In this document: piece by piece, positions 7,693 through 15,915 of the stretch
Layout of the letters: the number at the start of each line of letters is the position of its first letter
Numbering within the stretch: the stretch's first letter is position 1
Assembly (NCBI GenBank): GCA_900547565.1
Contig: URHI01000021.1
Coordinates: forward strand, 1-20,101
DNA from: an uncultured Eubacteriales bacterium
GTDB taxonomy: Bacteria; Bacillota; Clostridia; Oscillospirales; CAG-272
Reading direction: 5' to 3'
Length of the DNA stretch: 20,101 nucleotides
Notes under the pieces: generated by a model
Told to the model about the DNA's origin: nothing
The model's input: only the letters and a program-made list of their open reading frames with translations
Databases searched by the model: none
Program-made: the position numbers and the translations under genes

Positions 7693-8358
7693 TCAAACTA
7701 TTATCGGTGCCACAAACAGTAATTCCCTTACCGAAGCATATGTACGGAAAAATCCATGTTCATCGGTTTCGTAATCATCGCCGCAATAAATATTGAAGTG
7801 CGGCTCATATGACTCCGGTTGGTTGGCATCGATAGCCGAACGCAATCCGCACAGTCGGCTGACCGATTGGGCAATACCACGGTTGCGTCCGGTGCAGGAG
7901 GACGGACAACATCCTATATGCCCGTCACCGCGCCTCAATTCAATTGACAGCCGGCAATCACGCACGGCACTGTCGGCTTTGTAAATGGTGCCATCCGACA
8001 CGTATGCAAGCGGAATTACGCATACTGTGCGGCTTTCCTCAAAGCTTTGCAGGTCAAGGCTGAAAACGCGGCGGCCGCTGCGGCGTATTTCGCAATATTC
8101 ATTTATGTAGCGCATAAGCAGCTGTGACGGTAAAAATGACGCTCCGGTTGTATCCGCGGTGTAGACTGTCACCCGGCTTCCCTTCCCGAAGCTTATCATG
8201 GGTATGACACGGCCGTCAATCATAGCCAGCGGCACCACATTCAGCTCGCTGTATCGTCCCATGAGCACCTTCAGATGTTCGATTAGACTCTGGTGATCGG
8301 TCATTCTCTGAAAATCAAGTATGCGCTTGTCACAGTTTATATTGTTTTTATCTGACAT
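7693..8358 (-). CDS. Degenerate M14 carboxypeptidase-like protein, predicted inactive
   Basis: A 221-residue protein without signal peptide or membrane helix. Its layout follows the peptidase M14 fold as I know it: a DGRVIPMISFGKG strand pair (48-60); TADTTGASFLPSQLLMRYINEY (67-88) where active members have an HGxEW-T/S-x-LLLRF-like segment; IPLAYVSDG (115-123) in place of VPxxNPDG; and a C-terminal FNIYCGDD...FFRTYASVRELLFVAPIIV where active members have FTIEVG...YxxLxxLLLAPVL. By this alignment the zinc HxxE ligands are T71 and S74 and the catalytic Glu is Y191, and the middle is short. It would therefore be a non-catalytic, shortened paralogue, perhaps binding a peptide. AAAGGA precedes the ATG by eight bases. 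The M14 link is my alignment by eye; it could instead be an unrelated clostridial hypothetical. Confidence 0.6.
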   Translation of the reverse strand: MSDKNNINCDKRILDFQRMTDHQSLIEHLKVLMGRYSELNVVPLAMIDGRVIPMISFGKGSRVTVYTADTTGASFLPSQLLMRYINEYCEIRRSGRRVFSLDLQSFEESRTVCVIPLAYVSDGTIYKADSAVRDCRLSIELRRGDGHIGCCPSSCTGRNRGIAQSVSRLCGLRSAIDANQPESYEPHFNIYCGDDYETDEHGFFRTYASVRELLFVAPIIV

Positions 8359-8382
8359 ATCAGTTGTCCTTTTCTGTTTAGT

Positions 8383-8411
8383 TTTATATTATCATATGTG
8401 CGCTATACCAA
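8383..8411 (-). promoter_or_regulatory. Candidate promoter of the M14-like gene
   Basis: On the minus strand, TTGGTA (8406-8411, four of six) is followed after 17 bases by TATAAA (8383-8388, five of six). Transcription would begin near 8376, about 18 bases before the ATG, leaving room for the AAAGGA ribosome site. It overlaps the candidate plus-strand promoter at 8389-8417. Confidence 0.4.
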
Positions 8412-8417
8412 TATAAT
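8389..8417 (+). promoter_or_regulatory. Candidate promoter of the 264-residue membrane protein gene
   Basis: TTATCA (8389-8394, four of six) is followed after 17 bases by a perfect TATAAT (8412-8417). The predicted transcription start, near 8424, leaves only about 14 bases of leader and would fall on the AAAGGAAG ribosome site (8420-8427), so either the leader is minimal or the true promoter is elsewhere. Confidence 0.35.
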
Positions 8418-8437
8418 GCAAAGGAAGCTCCGTATTT

Positions 8438-9232
8438 ATGAGCCAAGATATCAAAAATCAGTCATACAGACGGTCACTGATCAGCGTGGTGTTGACAGTG
8501 TTTGCCGTTTTCACAGTTTACTCCGTAGTTATGACTACGCTGTACGTCAAAGCCGAGACAGACGTAGCGTTTATGATCCATGTTTTTGTAGATATAATCC
8601 CATATGCCACCGACTTATGCGAGCTTGTCGGAATATTGATCGCATACACTGCCGTACTGTATTACTGGCATGGCTCAACAGCGTCTCAAAAATGCGGGTA
8701 TGTGATTGCATTTGCAGCACTTACGGTGTACAAATATATCGCCAAGCTCGTTGTCACATATATTATGAACGGTGCTTTGCCGTCGGTTAAAAGCTATCTT
8801 GCCGATATGCTGCTTGCTGTCGTTCTTCCGCTTTTACTTGAGTTGGTACAGTTTGCCGTCATATTGCTGATAATACGGTCAATAATGAAAAAAGCAGATG
8901 CTTTTATTGCTGAAAAAAAATCGCTTGAAGGCAAGTTGCCGGATTATCATTTTGATGAGGAAACAGTTTTCTTTCCATTTCAAGGCCTGTTTGGCAAGCA
9001 TAATCCGCTTCAAAGATCGGCGCTCGGTATAGGCATCGTGATTACCGTAAGCAAAGCAATACAGCTGCTTATCAACGATATTATGATAGGTCCACCTACG
9101 GATGTAATTGATTTGCTATGGATGTTACTGTATTACTTGATGTGTGTTGTTTTGGGATTCGCCTCTTATCTCGGCGTACTGTGGGGACTTATGACGTTGC
9201 GTGGCCGGGAACTTAAAAGAAAATACAAATAG
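8438..9232 (+). CDS. Six-helix membrane protein of unknown function
   Basis: I do not recognise a family. The 264-residue protein has a basic N-terminus (to residue 12) and six likely membrane helices, near 14-36, 56-77, 87-110, 121-149, 194-216 and 225-253. A charged loop between helices 4 and 5 (about 150-190, KKADAFIAEKKSLEG followed by DYHFDEETVFFPF) is probably cytoplasmic, as is the very basic C-terminus (RGRELKRKYK). There is no ATP-binding motif, signal peptide or obvious catalytic cluster; a few acidic residues (D52, D59, E62, E135) lie in or near helices. AAAGGA (8420-8425) sits 12 bases before the ATG. It is read divergently from the M14-like gene and ends at a strong bidirectional terminator, so it appears to be a single-gene unit. 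Confidence 0.75.
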   Translation: MSQDIKNQSYRRSLISVVLTVFAVFTVYSVVMTTLYVKAETDVAFMIHVFVDIIPYATDLCELVGILIAYTAVLYYWHGSTASQKCGYVIAFAALTVYKYIAKLVVTYIMNGALPSVKSYLADMLLAVVLPLLLELVQFAVILLIIRSIMKKADAFIAEKKSLEGKLPDYHFDEETVFFPFQGLFGKHNPLQRSALGIGIVITVSKAIQLLINDIMIGPPTDVIDLLWMLLYYLMCVVLGFASYLGVLWGLMTLRGRELKRKYK

Positions 9233-9234
9233 AT

Positions 9235-9273
9235 AAAAATCATCCCGACGGTGTTGCCGTCGGGATGATTTTT
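9235..9273. terminator. Bidirectional intrinsic terminator between convergent genes
   Basis: A perfect 17-bp inverted repeat (9235-9251 and 9257-9273) encloses a five-base loop (TGTTG). The GC-rich core ATCATCCCGACGG is flanked by AAAAA on the left and TTTTT on the right, so transcripts in either direction end in a hairpin followed by U residues. It starts two bases after the membrane protein stop and lies 13 bases beyond the polC stop, so it serves both the plus-strand gene and the long minus-strand operon. Confidence 0.95.
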
Positions 9274-9286
9274 GCATTTTTAAATA

Positions 9287-12200
9287 CTATATCATGAATG
9301 TCAACTGATCGGTTTCGTTGAGGTTGTCAAGCGCGCCGTTGCGGCGGAGAATTTCAATAACGCTTTTGGTCAGTCCGGCCCGGGTGCGAAGATCCTCAAC
9401 CGAAAAGAACGGCTCCTCTGAGCGGGCGCTGATTATGCTGGCCGCGGCATTTTCACCGATGCCGGCAAATGCTGAAAACGGAAGTCTTATCTTGCCGTTT
9501 TCAGGCAGGTACTCAAAATCGCTCGATTTTTCAAGATCAACCGGCAGGAATTTTATGCCGCGAGCATACGCCTCATTGACCAGCATTAGTACGGGCAGGC
9601 TTTGAAGCTCCTTCTGAGATGCCGGATTATCGTTTGAGTTCTGACGGTTTTCTATATCGGCAATGTAATCTCTTACCGCGGATTTACCGCGCATGACCAG
9701 TTCCCCGTCGAATCCCAGCGGCTGAACCGTGAACATGGCGCAATAGAATGCCAGCGGCATATGCACCTTGTACCAGCCCAAGCGGATTGCCGACATGTCA
9801 TACGCAGCGGCGTGCGCCTTGGGAAACATGTATTTTATCTTTTTACATGACGATATGTACCATTCCGGCACGCCTGCGGCACGCATTTCAGCTTCAAATT
9901 CGGGAGTCAGTCCCTTACCCTTACGTACCATTTCCATGATTTTAAACGCATGGCTCTTTTCAACACCGTATTTTATCAGCGCCAGCATAATTGAATCACG
10001 TGTTCCGATAACCTCGGAAATGTTGCAGGTGCCGTCTCTGATAAGATCCTGGGCATTGTTTGTCCAAACGTCTGTACCGTGAGAAAGCCCCGAAACCTGA
10101 AGCAGGTCAGCAAATGACTGGGGCTTGGATTCCTGAAGCATTTTAACCACAAATTTTGTCCCAAGCTCCGGAAGTCCCAGCGTCCCCAGCTGACAGTTGA
10201 TATCCTCAGGAGTTACACCGAGCGGCGCCGTAGACAAAAACAGGTCGTATATTGAGCGGTCGTTCATCGGCACATCCAGCACAGATGTGTTTGAATATTT
10301 TTCAAGATACTTATATTTTGTCGGCATATCGTGCCCCAGCTCGTCCAGCTTGAGTATGGTGTCATGCAGGTAAGAGAAAGCAAAGTGTGTGGTGATGATA
10401 TTTGACTTTGGATCGTCAGCCGGGTGCTGAACCGGTGTGAAATCGCAAACGTCGTATTCCTTGGGTATAACAACGATTCCTCCTGGGTGCTGCCCTGTTG
10501 TACGCTTGACTCCGACACAGCCGTAAACAAGGCGGTTAACCTCGGCTCGTGGCAGAGATATACCTTTGTTTTCAAGATATTTAACAACAAATCCATATGC
10601 GGTTTTATCTGCGAGAGTACCAAGCGTCCCGGCACGGAACACATTTTCAGGGCCGAACAGTTCTTCTGTGAATTTATGTACACGCCCTTGGACGTCGCCC
10701 GAAAAGTTCAGGTCAATATCAGGGAATTTATCGCCGTAAAAGCCGAGGAAGGTCTCAAACGGTATATCGTGGCCGTCGCCCAGCAGCTTATTTCCGCAAA
10801 CAGGACAATTGCGGTCGGGCAGGTCAAAGCCCGAGCCTACACTGCCTCCGACGTCAAAATCGCAGAAGCGGCAGTGCGGACACCAGTAGTGAGGCGGCAG
10901 CGGGTTAACCTCCGAAATGCTTGCCATAATTGCTACCAGCGATGAGCCGACCGAGCCCCGTGAGCCTACCAGATATCCGTTATCCTCGCTGAATTTTACC
11001 AAGCGCTGTGCAATGATATACAGTGCGGCAAACCCGTGCTCGATAATAGAGTTAAGCTCCTTTTCAAGCCGCTCGGAAACCACCGCCGGCAAATCGTCTC
11101 CATACATGCTGTGTGCTTTTTCCCAGCACATATTGCGAAGCTCCTCGTCCGCCCCCTCGATTGACGGTGTGAAAAAGCCCTTGGGAATAGGTCGGACAGG
11201 CTCTACCATATCGGAAATAAGATTTGTGTTGGTTACAACTACCTCATAGGCCTCTTTCTCACCGAGATACGAGAACTCCTCAAGCATCTCCTCCGTTGTA
11301 CGCAGGTACAGCTGACAGTCACGGTCAGCGTCCTTGAATTTCATGCCGGTAAGCAGTATTTTGCGGTATATCTCATCTTCCGGGTTGGCAAAGTGCGCGT
11401 CGCATGTTGCCACGACAGGCTTTCCAAGTCGTTTACCAAGTGCATAAATACGTCGGTTTATATCGCGCAACGCTTCATCGTCGCGCAGCTTTTCCTCCTC
11501 AATCAGGAACCGGTTGTTTGACACCGGCTGTATCTCAAGATAATCATAGAAATCTGCTATGCGTTCGATCTCAGACTCAGGCTTGTTGTCAAGTATCGCG
11601 GTGTAAAGCTCGCCTGCCTCGCAGGCAGAGCCTATTATCAGCCCCTCGCGGTATTTTTCAAGCACTGTTTTGGGAACGCGGGGGTTGCGGTGAAAATAGT
11701 TTAGATAGCTTTCGGAAACTATCTTGTACAGATTTTTAAGTCCAACTGCATTTTTGACCAGAATTATCTGATGGTAAGTCTTTAGCTTTTGCGGATCGGC
11801 ATTTTCACTCATTTCACGCGTAAGATCGGCAAAGCTGCGTATATCCATACTACGCATTTTTTCTACCATACACAGAAAAATCTTGGCCAGGATCGCCGCA
11901 TCGTCATAGGCGCGGTGGTGGTTAAAATCCTCAAGAGAAAAATATTTGGCAACAGTATCCAGCTTATGGTTTTTAAGCTCGGGATTGAGATAGCGCGACA
12001 GCGCGACCGTGTCGAGATACGCGTGGTCGAATTCTATTCCGTTTTTTTCACACACGTGACGTATAAATCCCATATCAAAGTCGGCATTGTGCGCAATGAG
12101 CATGCGTCCGCCGACAAAATCCAGAAAAGCCTGTACCGCATCACGCTGATTGGGCGCTCCGGCAACCATTTCATCTGTTATGCCTGTGAGCTTGGTTATA

Positions 12201-13741
12201 TCCTCCGGAATGGGCATCCCGGGATCGGCATATGTGCCGAAGGTATCCTTTATCTCTCCGTTTGCCACACGAACGGCGCCGATTTCGGTTATACGGTCGT
12301 TCTGATTTGACAAGCCGGTGGTTTCAATATCGAATACCACAAATTCACCGTTAAAATCTGTTCCCTGTCCGTAAAGCGCACTTGCGGTATTGTTTACAAA
12401 ATACGCCTCCATACCGTAGATAACCTTGATATCGCCACCCATTTTTTCGGCAGCGAGCATGGCTTCGGGATAGGCCTGAAGATTTCCGTGATCTGTTATG
12501 GCAATGGCGCTGTGCCCCCATTTTTTGGCGATCTTGATAACGTCAGGTGGCGCGATAAGTGCATCCATGGTAGACATCGTAGTGTGCAGATGAAGCTCCA
12601 CTCGCTTTTGAGCAGCATTATCCTCGCGCTCGATACGCCGCACCCGCGCGGCATGTTTAAAACGGAACAATAATTCACCTGTTGGCTTGTTATCCTTGCG
12701 CGTTTCCTGACGGACTGATCCGTAAAGCGCCAGCGTAGCACCGTTGCCTGCAAAACCGCTTATTGTTTCGGCTTCATCAGGATCCGTGCCGAACATCTTT
12801 ATATCAATTGATGAATTGCGGTCTGTCAGCGAAAACGACAGATTTATTTTTTCACCTGATCGTGTCGGCTCACTTTTAAAGTCAAACACGTCACCCACAA
12901 TTACGATATTGTGCTGCGGCGTATTGATCTTTGCAATATGTACCGGCCGTATATCAAATTCATCGCCCCAGACGTACTCCGGAGAACTGAGGTCATACCG
13001 ACAGCACCCCGAATCGTAAATCATGGGATCTGATGGCTGATCAGACGGCGTTTCGGGTGTGCTGAAAAGCGAGGTTACTCTGAGTGCCTTAGGCTCGTCC
13101 GGCTCTTGCTCTGTTTCATTAGAAGTATCTTTTTTGCCGTTTCGGTAATATCCGTTTTGCTCACTTCCACCACGGTCAGGTACATAATCCCGGCTTAGCT
13201 GTGAGAGAGTATTGTCGATTTCCTCGTATTCACGTAAGACCGCCTCCGAGTATCCCGTCATGGGGTCGGAGCATATGATCTCGGTCTTGACGCGGACGCC
13301 GAACTCGCTGAATATTATACCTTCAATGACCTGTGGGGTCTTGTAGTCGTTCACCAGATCGACACCGCTTTGCAGTGTATGCAGATCTACCGTCAGATAT
13401 TTGCCGTCAAACTCATATGTATAGTCGGAAAAGAAGCCACGTGCCACCACTCCGGTGCGCTCGGCTTCAATGAGAATCTGAGGTATGTAATCGTAAGTCA
13501 GAAGCCCTGCAGGATATTTGGGAAGCAGCTTGACGTAGCTCATCTGATATGCGTCACAAAGCTCGGCCTCAATTGCGTACAGATCTGCTTTTGACACAGT
13601 TTCCGGAAACGCAACCTCTGCTTCGATAATTCTTCGCTCACGGTCATAACGTAGCTTGTTGCTACCGGACGATTGCAAAATTGCCTTGGCTTGTGCAGAT
13701 GGTTGATATTTTGAAAAAATTTCAAGTATATGTTTAGACAT
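9287..13741 (-). CDS. polC: DNA polymerase III alpha subunit, PolC type
   Basis: The replicative polymerase of low-GC Gram-positives, with its own proofreading exonuclease, in the replisome. The 1484-residue length is typical. Domains in order: N-terminal domain; a variable low-complexity linker (about 180-245); OB-fold (about 275-370); PHP domain beginning with HLHTTMS (384-390); an inserted DEDDh 3'-5' exonuclease with DIETTG (471-476), HNADFD (551-556) and HRAYDD (609-614); PHP resumed with TCDAHF (779-784); and a polymerase core with GSRGSVGSSLVA (927-936 region). A zinc module (CPHC 954-957, CPVC 979-982) is followed by PDIDLNF (1007-1013) with catalytic D1008 and D1010, then the beta-binding and C-terminal domains. 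The ATG is two bases after the ispG stop; the upstream AGGA is rather distant. It is the last gene of the operon and ends at the 9235-9273 terminator. Confidence 0.98.
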   Translation of the reverse strand: MSKHILEIFSKYQPSAQAKAILQSSGSNKLRYDRERRIIEAEVAFPETVSKADLYAIEAELCDAYQMSYVKLLPKYPAGLLTYDYIPQILIEAERTGVVARGFFSDYTYEFDGKYLTVDLHTLQSGVDLVNDYKTPQVIEGIIFSEFGVRVKTEIICSDPMTGYSEAVLREYEEIDNTLSQLSRDYVPDRGGSEQNGYYRNGKKDTSNETEQEPDEPKALRVTSLFSTPETPSDQPSDPMIYDSGCCRYDLSSPEYVWGDEFDIRPVHIAKINTPQHNIVIVGDVFDFKSEPTRSGEKINLSFSLTDRNSSIDIKMFGTDPDEAETISGFAGNGATLALYGSVRQETRKDNKPTGELLFRFKHAARVRRIEREDNAAQKRVELHLHTTMSTMDALIAPPDVIKIAKKWGHSAIAITDHGNLQAYPEAMLAAEKMGGDIKVIYGMEAYFVNNTASALYGQGTDFNGEFVVFDIETTGLSNQNDRITEIGAVRVANGEIKDTFGTYADPGMPIPEDITKLTGITDEMVAGAPNQRDAVQAFLDFVGGRMLIAHNADFDMGFIRHVCEKNGIEFDHAYLDTVALSRYLNPELKNHKLDTVAKYFSLEDFNHHRAYDDAAILAKIFLCMVEKMRSMDIRSFADLTREMSENADPQKLKTYHQIILVKNAVGLKNLYKIVSESYLNYFHRNPRVPKTVLEKYREGLIIGSACEAGELYTAILDNKPESEIERIADFYDYLEIQPVSNNRFLIEEEKLRDDEALRDINRRIYALGKRLGKPVVATCDAHFANPEDEIYRKILLTGMKFKDADRDCQLYLRTTEEMLEEFSYLGEKEAYEVVVTNTNLISDMVEPVRPIPKGFFTPSIEGADEELRNMCWEKAHSMYGDDLPAVVSERLEKELNSIIEHGFAALYIIAQRLVKFSEDNGYLVGSRGSVGSSLVAIMASISEVNPLPPHYWCPHCRFCDFDVGGSVGSGFDLPDRNCPVCGNKLLGDGHDIPFETFLGFYGDKFPDIDLNFSGDVQGRVHKFTEELFGPENVFRAGTLGTLADKTAYGFVVKYLENKGISLPRAEVNRLVYGCVGVKRTTGQHPGGIVVIPKEYDVCDFTPVQHPADDPKSNIITTHFAFSYLHDTILKLDELGHDMPTKYKYLEKYSNTSVLDVPMNDRSIYDLFLSTAPLGVTPEDINCQLGTLGLPELGTKFVVKMLQESKPQSFADLLQVSGLSHGTDVWTNNAQDLIRDGTCNISEVIGTRDSIMLALIKYGVEKSHAFKIMEMVRKGKGLTPEFEAEMRAAGVPEWYISSCKKIKYMFPKAHAAAYDMSAIRLGWYKVHMPLAFYCAMFTVQPLGFDGELVMRGKSAVRDYIADIENRQNSNDNPASQKELQSLPVLMLVNEAYARGIKFLPVDLEKSSDFEYLPENGKIRLPFSAFAGIGENAAASIISARSEEPFFSVEDLRTRAGLTKSVIEILRRNGALDNLNETDQLTFMI

Positions 13742-13743
13742 TT

Positions 13744-14826
13744 TTATTTTGTGATATCCTTCAGCTCGTTTATCAGTGTCTCAATGATTTGTTCTTCAGG
13801 TATTTTTCCGCATATCTTACCATGGCGGAACAGCAACGCTTCCCCCTGGCCTCCGGCAATTCCGAAATCGGCTTCCCTGGCTTCCCCCGGACCGTTCACG
13901 GCGCACCCCATAATAGCGACCGTCACCGGTTTGCGGTCAAGTCCCAGCCGCGCGGCCTCTGCAGTGAATCGGTTGTACAGACTGATCAGATTGACCGACG
14001 TGCGTCCGCAGGTAGGACAACTCACCACGTTAAGCCCGCGCTGGCCCTCAATGTCAAGCGCTGTCAACAGTTCGTGAGCTGCGGAAATCTCGTTTACAGG
14101 GTCATCGGTCAGCGATACACGCAGAGTGTCGCCTATGCCGCGGCAAAGCAAAGCCCCTATTCCGGCCGAGCTTTTGATCAGCCCTGACCGTCCTGCACCG
14201 GCTTCGGTAACGCCGAGGTGTATGGGATAATCACAGCGTTCGGCAAGCATGACATTGGCATCAATCATTGTTTTGACGTCGGAGGACTTAATTGAAATTG
14301 CAATGTCGTTAAAATCGAATTTCTCTAACAACGACGTGTGATACAGTGCTGATTTACAGAGTGCCTCAGCGGTAGGAGCGCCGTATTCTGCAAGAATGTT
14401 TTTTTCAAGTGAGCCGCTGTTTACCCCTATGCGAATAGGTATACCCCGACTTGCGCACGCCCGGCAAACTTGATGTACACGGTCATCGTCGCCGATATTA
14501 CCCGGATTTATGCGTATTTTATCAACACCGATATCGGCGCACAGCAGAGCCAGTTTGTAGTCAAAATGTATATCGGCGACGATCGGTATACCGACACCGC
14601 GCTCCTTGACATATGATATTGTTCGGGCGGCTTCTGCATCCGGTACGGTCACGCGGACAATATCGCAGCCGGCATTGACCAGCCTCATGATCTGACGATA
14701 AGCTGACTCGTGATCACCTGCCGGTGTATTGGTCATGGATTGAATGGAAATTTTCGCACTACCTCCGACTGCAACATTTCCTACATGAATTTTTCTTGTT
14801 ATGCGTCTAATATCATTATATTTCAT
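13744..14826 (-). CDS. ispG: 4-hydroxy-3-methylbut-2-en-1-yl diphosphate synthase (IspG/GcpE)
   Basis: Reductively converts methylerythritol cyclodiphosphate to HMBPP, the penultimate MEP-pathway step, using a [4Fe-4S] cluster. The 360-residue protein has an N-terminal TIM-barrel with the typical opening RKIHVGNVAVGG and IQSMTNTPA, INPGNIG (106-112), and the C-terminal cluster domain. Cluster ligands are visible as CPTC (C270, C273), C308 in GCAVNGPGEA and E315. This is the short bacterial form without the plant/chlamydial insert. The ATG is 32 bases after the rseP stop with only a weak ribosome site. It sits in the same operon as dxr, so two MEP steps are co-expressed. Confidence 0.97.
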   Translation of the reverse strand: MKYNDIRRITRKIHVGNVAVGGSAKISIQSMTNTPAGDHESAYRQIMRLVNAGCDIVRVTVPDAEAARTISYVKERGVGIPIVADIHFDYKLALLCADIGVDKIRINPGNIGDDDRVHQVCRACASRGIPIRIGVNSGSLEKNILAEYGAPTAEALCKSALYHTSLLEKFDFNDIAISIKSSDVKTMIDANVMLAERCDYPIHLGVTEAGAGRSGLIKSSAGIGALLCRGIGDTLRVSLTDDPVNEISAAHELLTALDIEGQRGLNVVSCPTCGRTSVNLISLYNRFTAEAARLGLDRKPVTVAIMGCAVNGPGEAREADFGIAGGQGEALLFRHGKICGKIPEEQIIETLINELKDITK

Positions 14827-14858
14827 CTATTTTTAACCGCCATTTATCATATTGCGAC

Positions 14859-15884
14859 CTATTTCATAAAAATTGTCCAGATGTCCTTGAAGGCAATGAT
14901 CAGCATCAGCACAAAAAGAATAATGATGCCTACAAAATGAATATATCCTTCTATTTCTTTTTTAACCGGCTTGCCGCGGATCGCCTCTATAACAATGAAT
15001 ACCAGTCGTCCGCCGTCCAGTGCGGGAAGCGGCAGCAGATTTACAACTCCGAGATTCATTGCAATTACCGAACAAATGTAAAGCAGGTTGATCACGCCGG
15101 TTTGAGCGGCATCACCTATGACTTTGGTTATACCTACGGGACCCGATATAGCTTCCACGCCGTATCGTCCGCGTATCATATCAATAAGTGAATCCCATAC
15201 CATGCGAACAGTAGACACCGATCGGACCCATGTATGCGTTAGTACGTTACCGACGGTTTTCCGTTCTCCGAGCGGTGAGAAATCAACATTCCCGAAGGTC
15301 GCGCCGCTTTCGGTAAATGTATGGAATACTACGTCTTCAAGCACGATTTTCTCCCCGCCGCGTATGACGGTAAGATCTATTGCCTTATAGCCCTGATTCA
15401 TTATCTCATAGTAGCAGTCATATCCTGTATACACGCGGGAATTGCCGACTTTGATGATTTTGTCGTTGACCATGAGCTGTTGATTGCTCACAGCCCCTTC
15501 TGAAAATTCGCCGACAACATTTGTTGCAAGCAGTCCGCCCGTAGAGACCACCATGACAAACATGATGATCATACCAAGCAATAAATTCATGAAGGCACCG
15601 GCCACTATTATTGCCAGGCGTTTCAAAGCACTGGCCTTGCCGAAGGCATTTTCGGCCTCGCTTTCCTCGTCCTCGCCGACCATGCTGACAAATCCGCCTA
15701 TAGGCAACAGCCGCAGTGAATAGCGTATACCGGATTTCTTTGATATGTGTGTAAACAGTTTCGGTCCCATGCCGATGGCAAACTCATTTATTCCGACTCC
15801 GCATGCACGTGCCGTGAGAAAATGTCCCAGCTCATGAATGAAAATCATGAAACCGAATATCAAAATGGCAAGTAAAATGTACAA
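14859..15884 (-). CDS. rseP: Site-2 intramembrane zinc metalloprotease RseP
   Basis: An M50 protease that cleaves membrane-anchored anti-sigma factors and signal-peptide remnants within the membrane. It shows helix 1 with HELGH (17-21; zinc ligands H17 and H21, catalytic E18), a second helix (about 90-113), a PDZ domain (about 118-182), the NLLPLPALDGGRL element (282-294) carrying the third zinc ligand D290, and a last helix (about 313-332). The only standard start in reach is TTG at 15884, but the nearest good ribosome site, GAGGGGGG (about 15906-15913), is 20 bases away. An in-frame ATA at 15896 has ideal spacing (eight bases) and would add MATV before LYILLAILIFG. The protein assignment is secure; the start is not. 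Confidence 0.93.
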   Translation of the reverse strand: MYILLAILIFGFMIFIHELGHFLTARACGVGINEFAIGMGPKLFTHISKKSGIRYSLRLLPIGGFVSMVGEDEESEAENAFGKASALKRLAIIVAGAFMNLLLGMIIMFVMVVSTGGLLATNVVGEFSEGAVSNQQLMVNDKIIKVGNSRVYTGYDCYYEIMNQGYKAIDLTVIRGGEKIVLEDVVFHTFTESGATFGNVDFSPLGERKTVGNVLTHTWVRSVSTVRMVWDSLIDMIRGRYGVEAISGPVGITKVIGDAAQTGVINLLYICSVIAMNLGVVNLLPLPALDGGRLVFIVIEAIRGKPVKKEIEGYIHFVGIIILFVLMLIIAFKDIWTIFMK

Positions 15885-15915
15885 AACAGTAGCTATGGTG
15901 CTCGCCCCCCTCTTT

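Noticed and set aside
8398..8790. Plus-strand open frame of 130 codons overlapping the start of the membrane protein gene
   Set aside because: Wrong frame relative to the clear six-helix protein, a basic/Cys-rich product with no ribosome site, and its start overlaps the candidate promoters.
11789..12310. 173-residue open frame antisense to polC
   Set aside because: Lies over the exonuclease-encoding part of polC; no independent start signal or recognisable domain.
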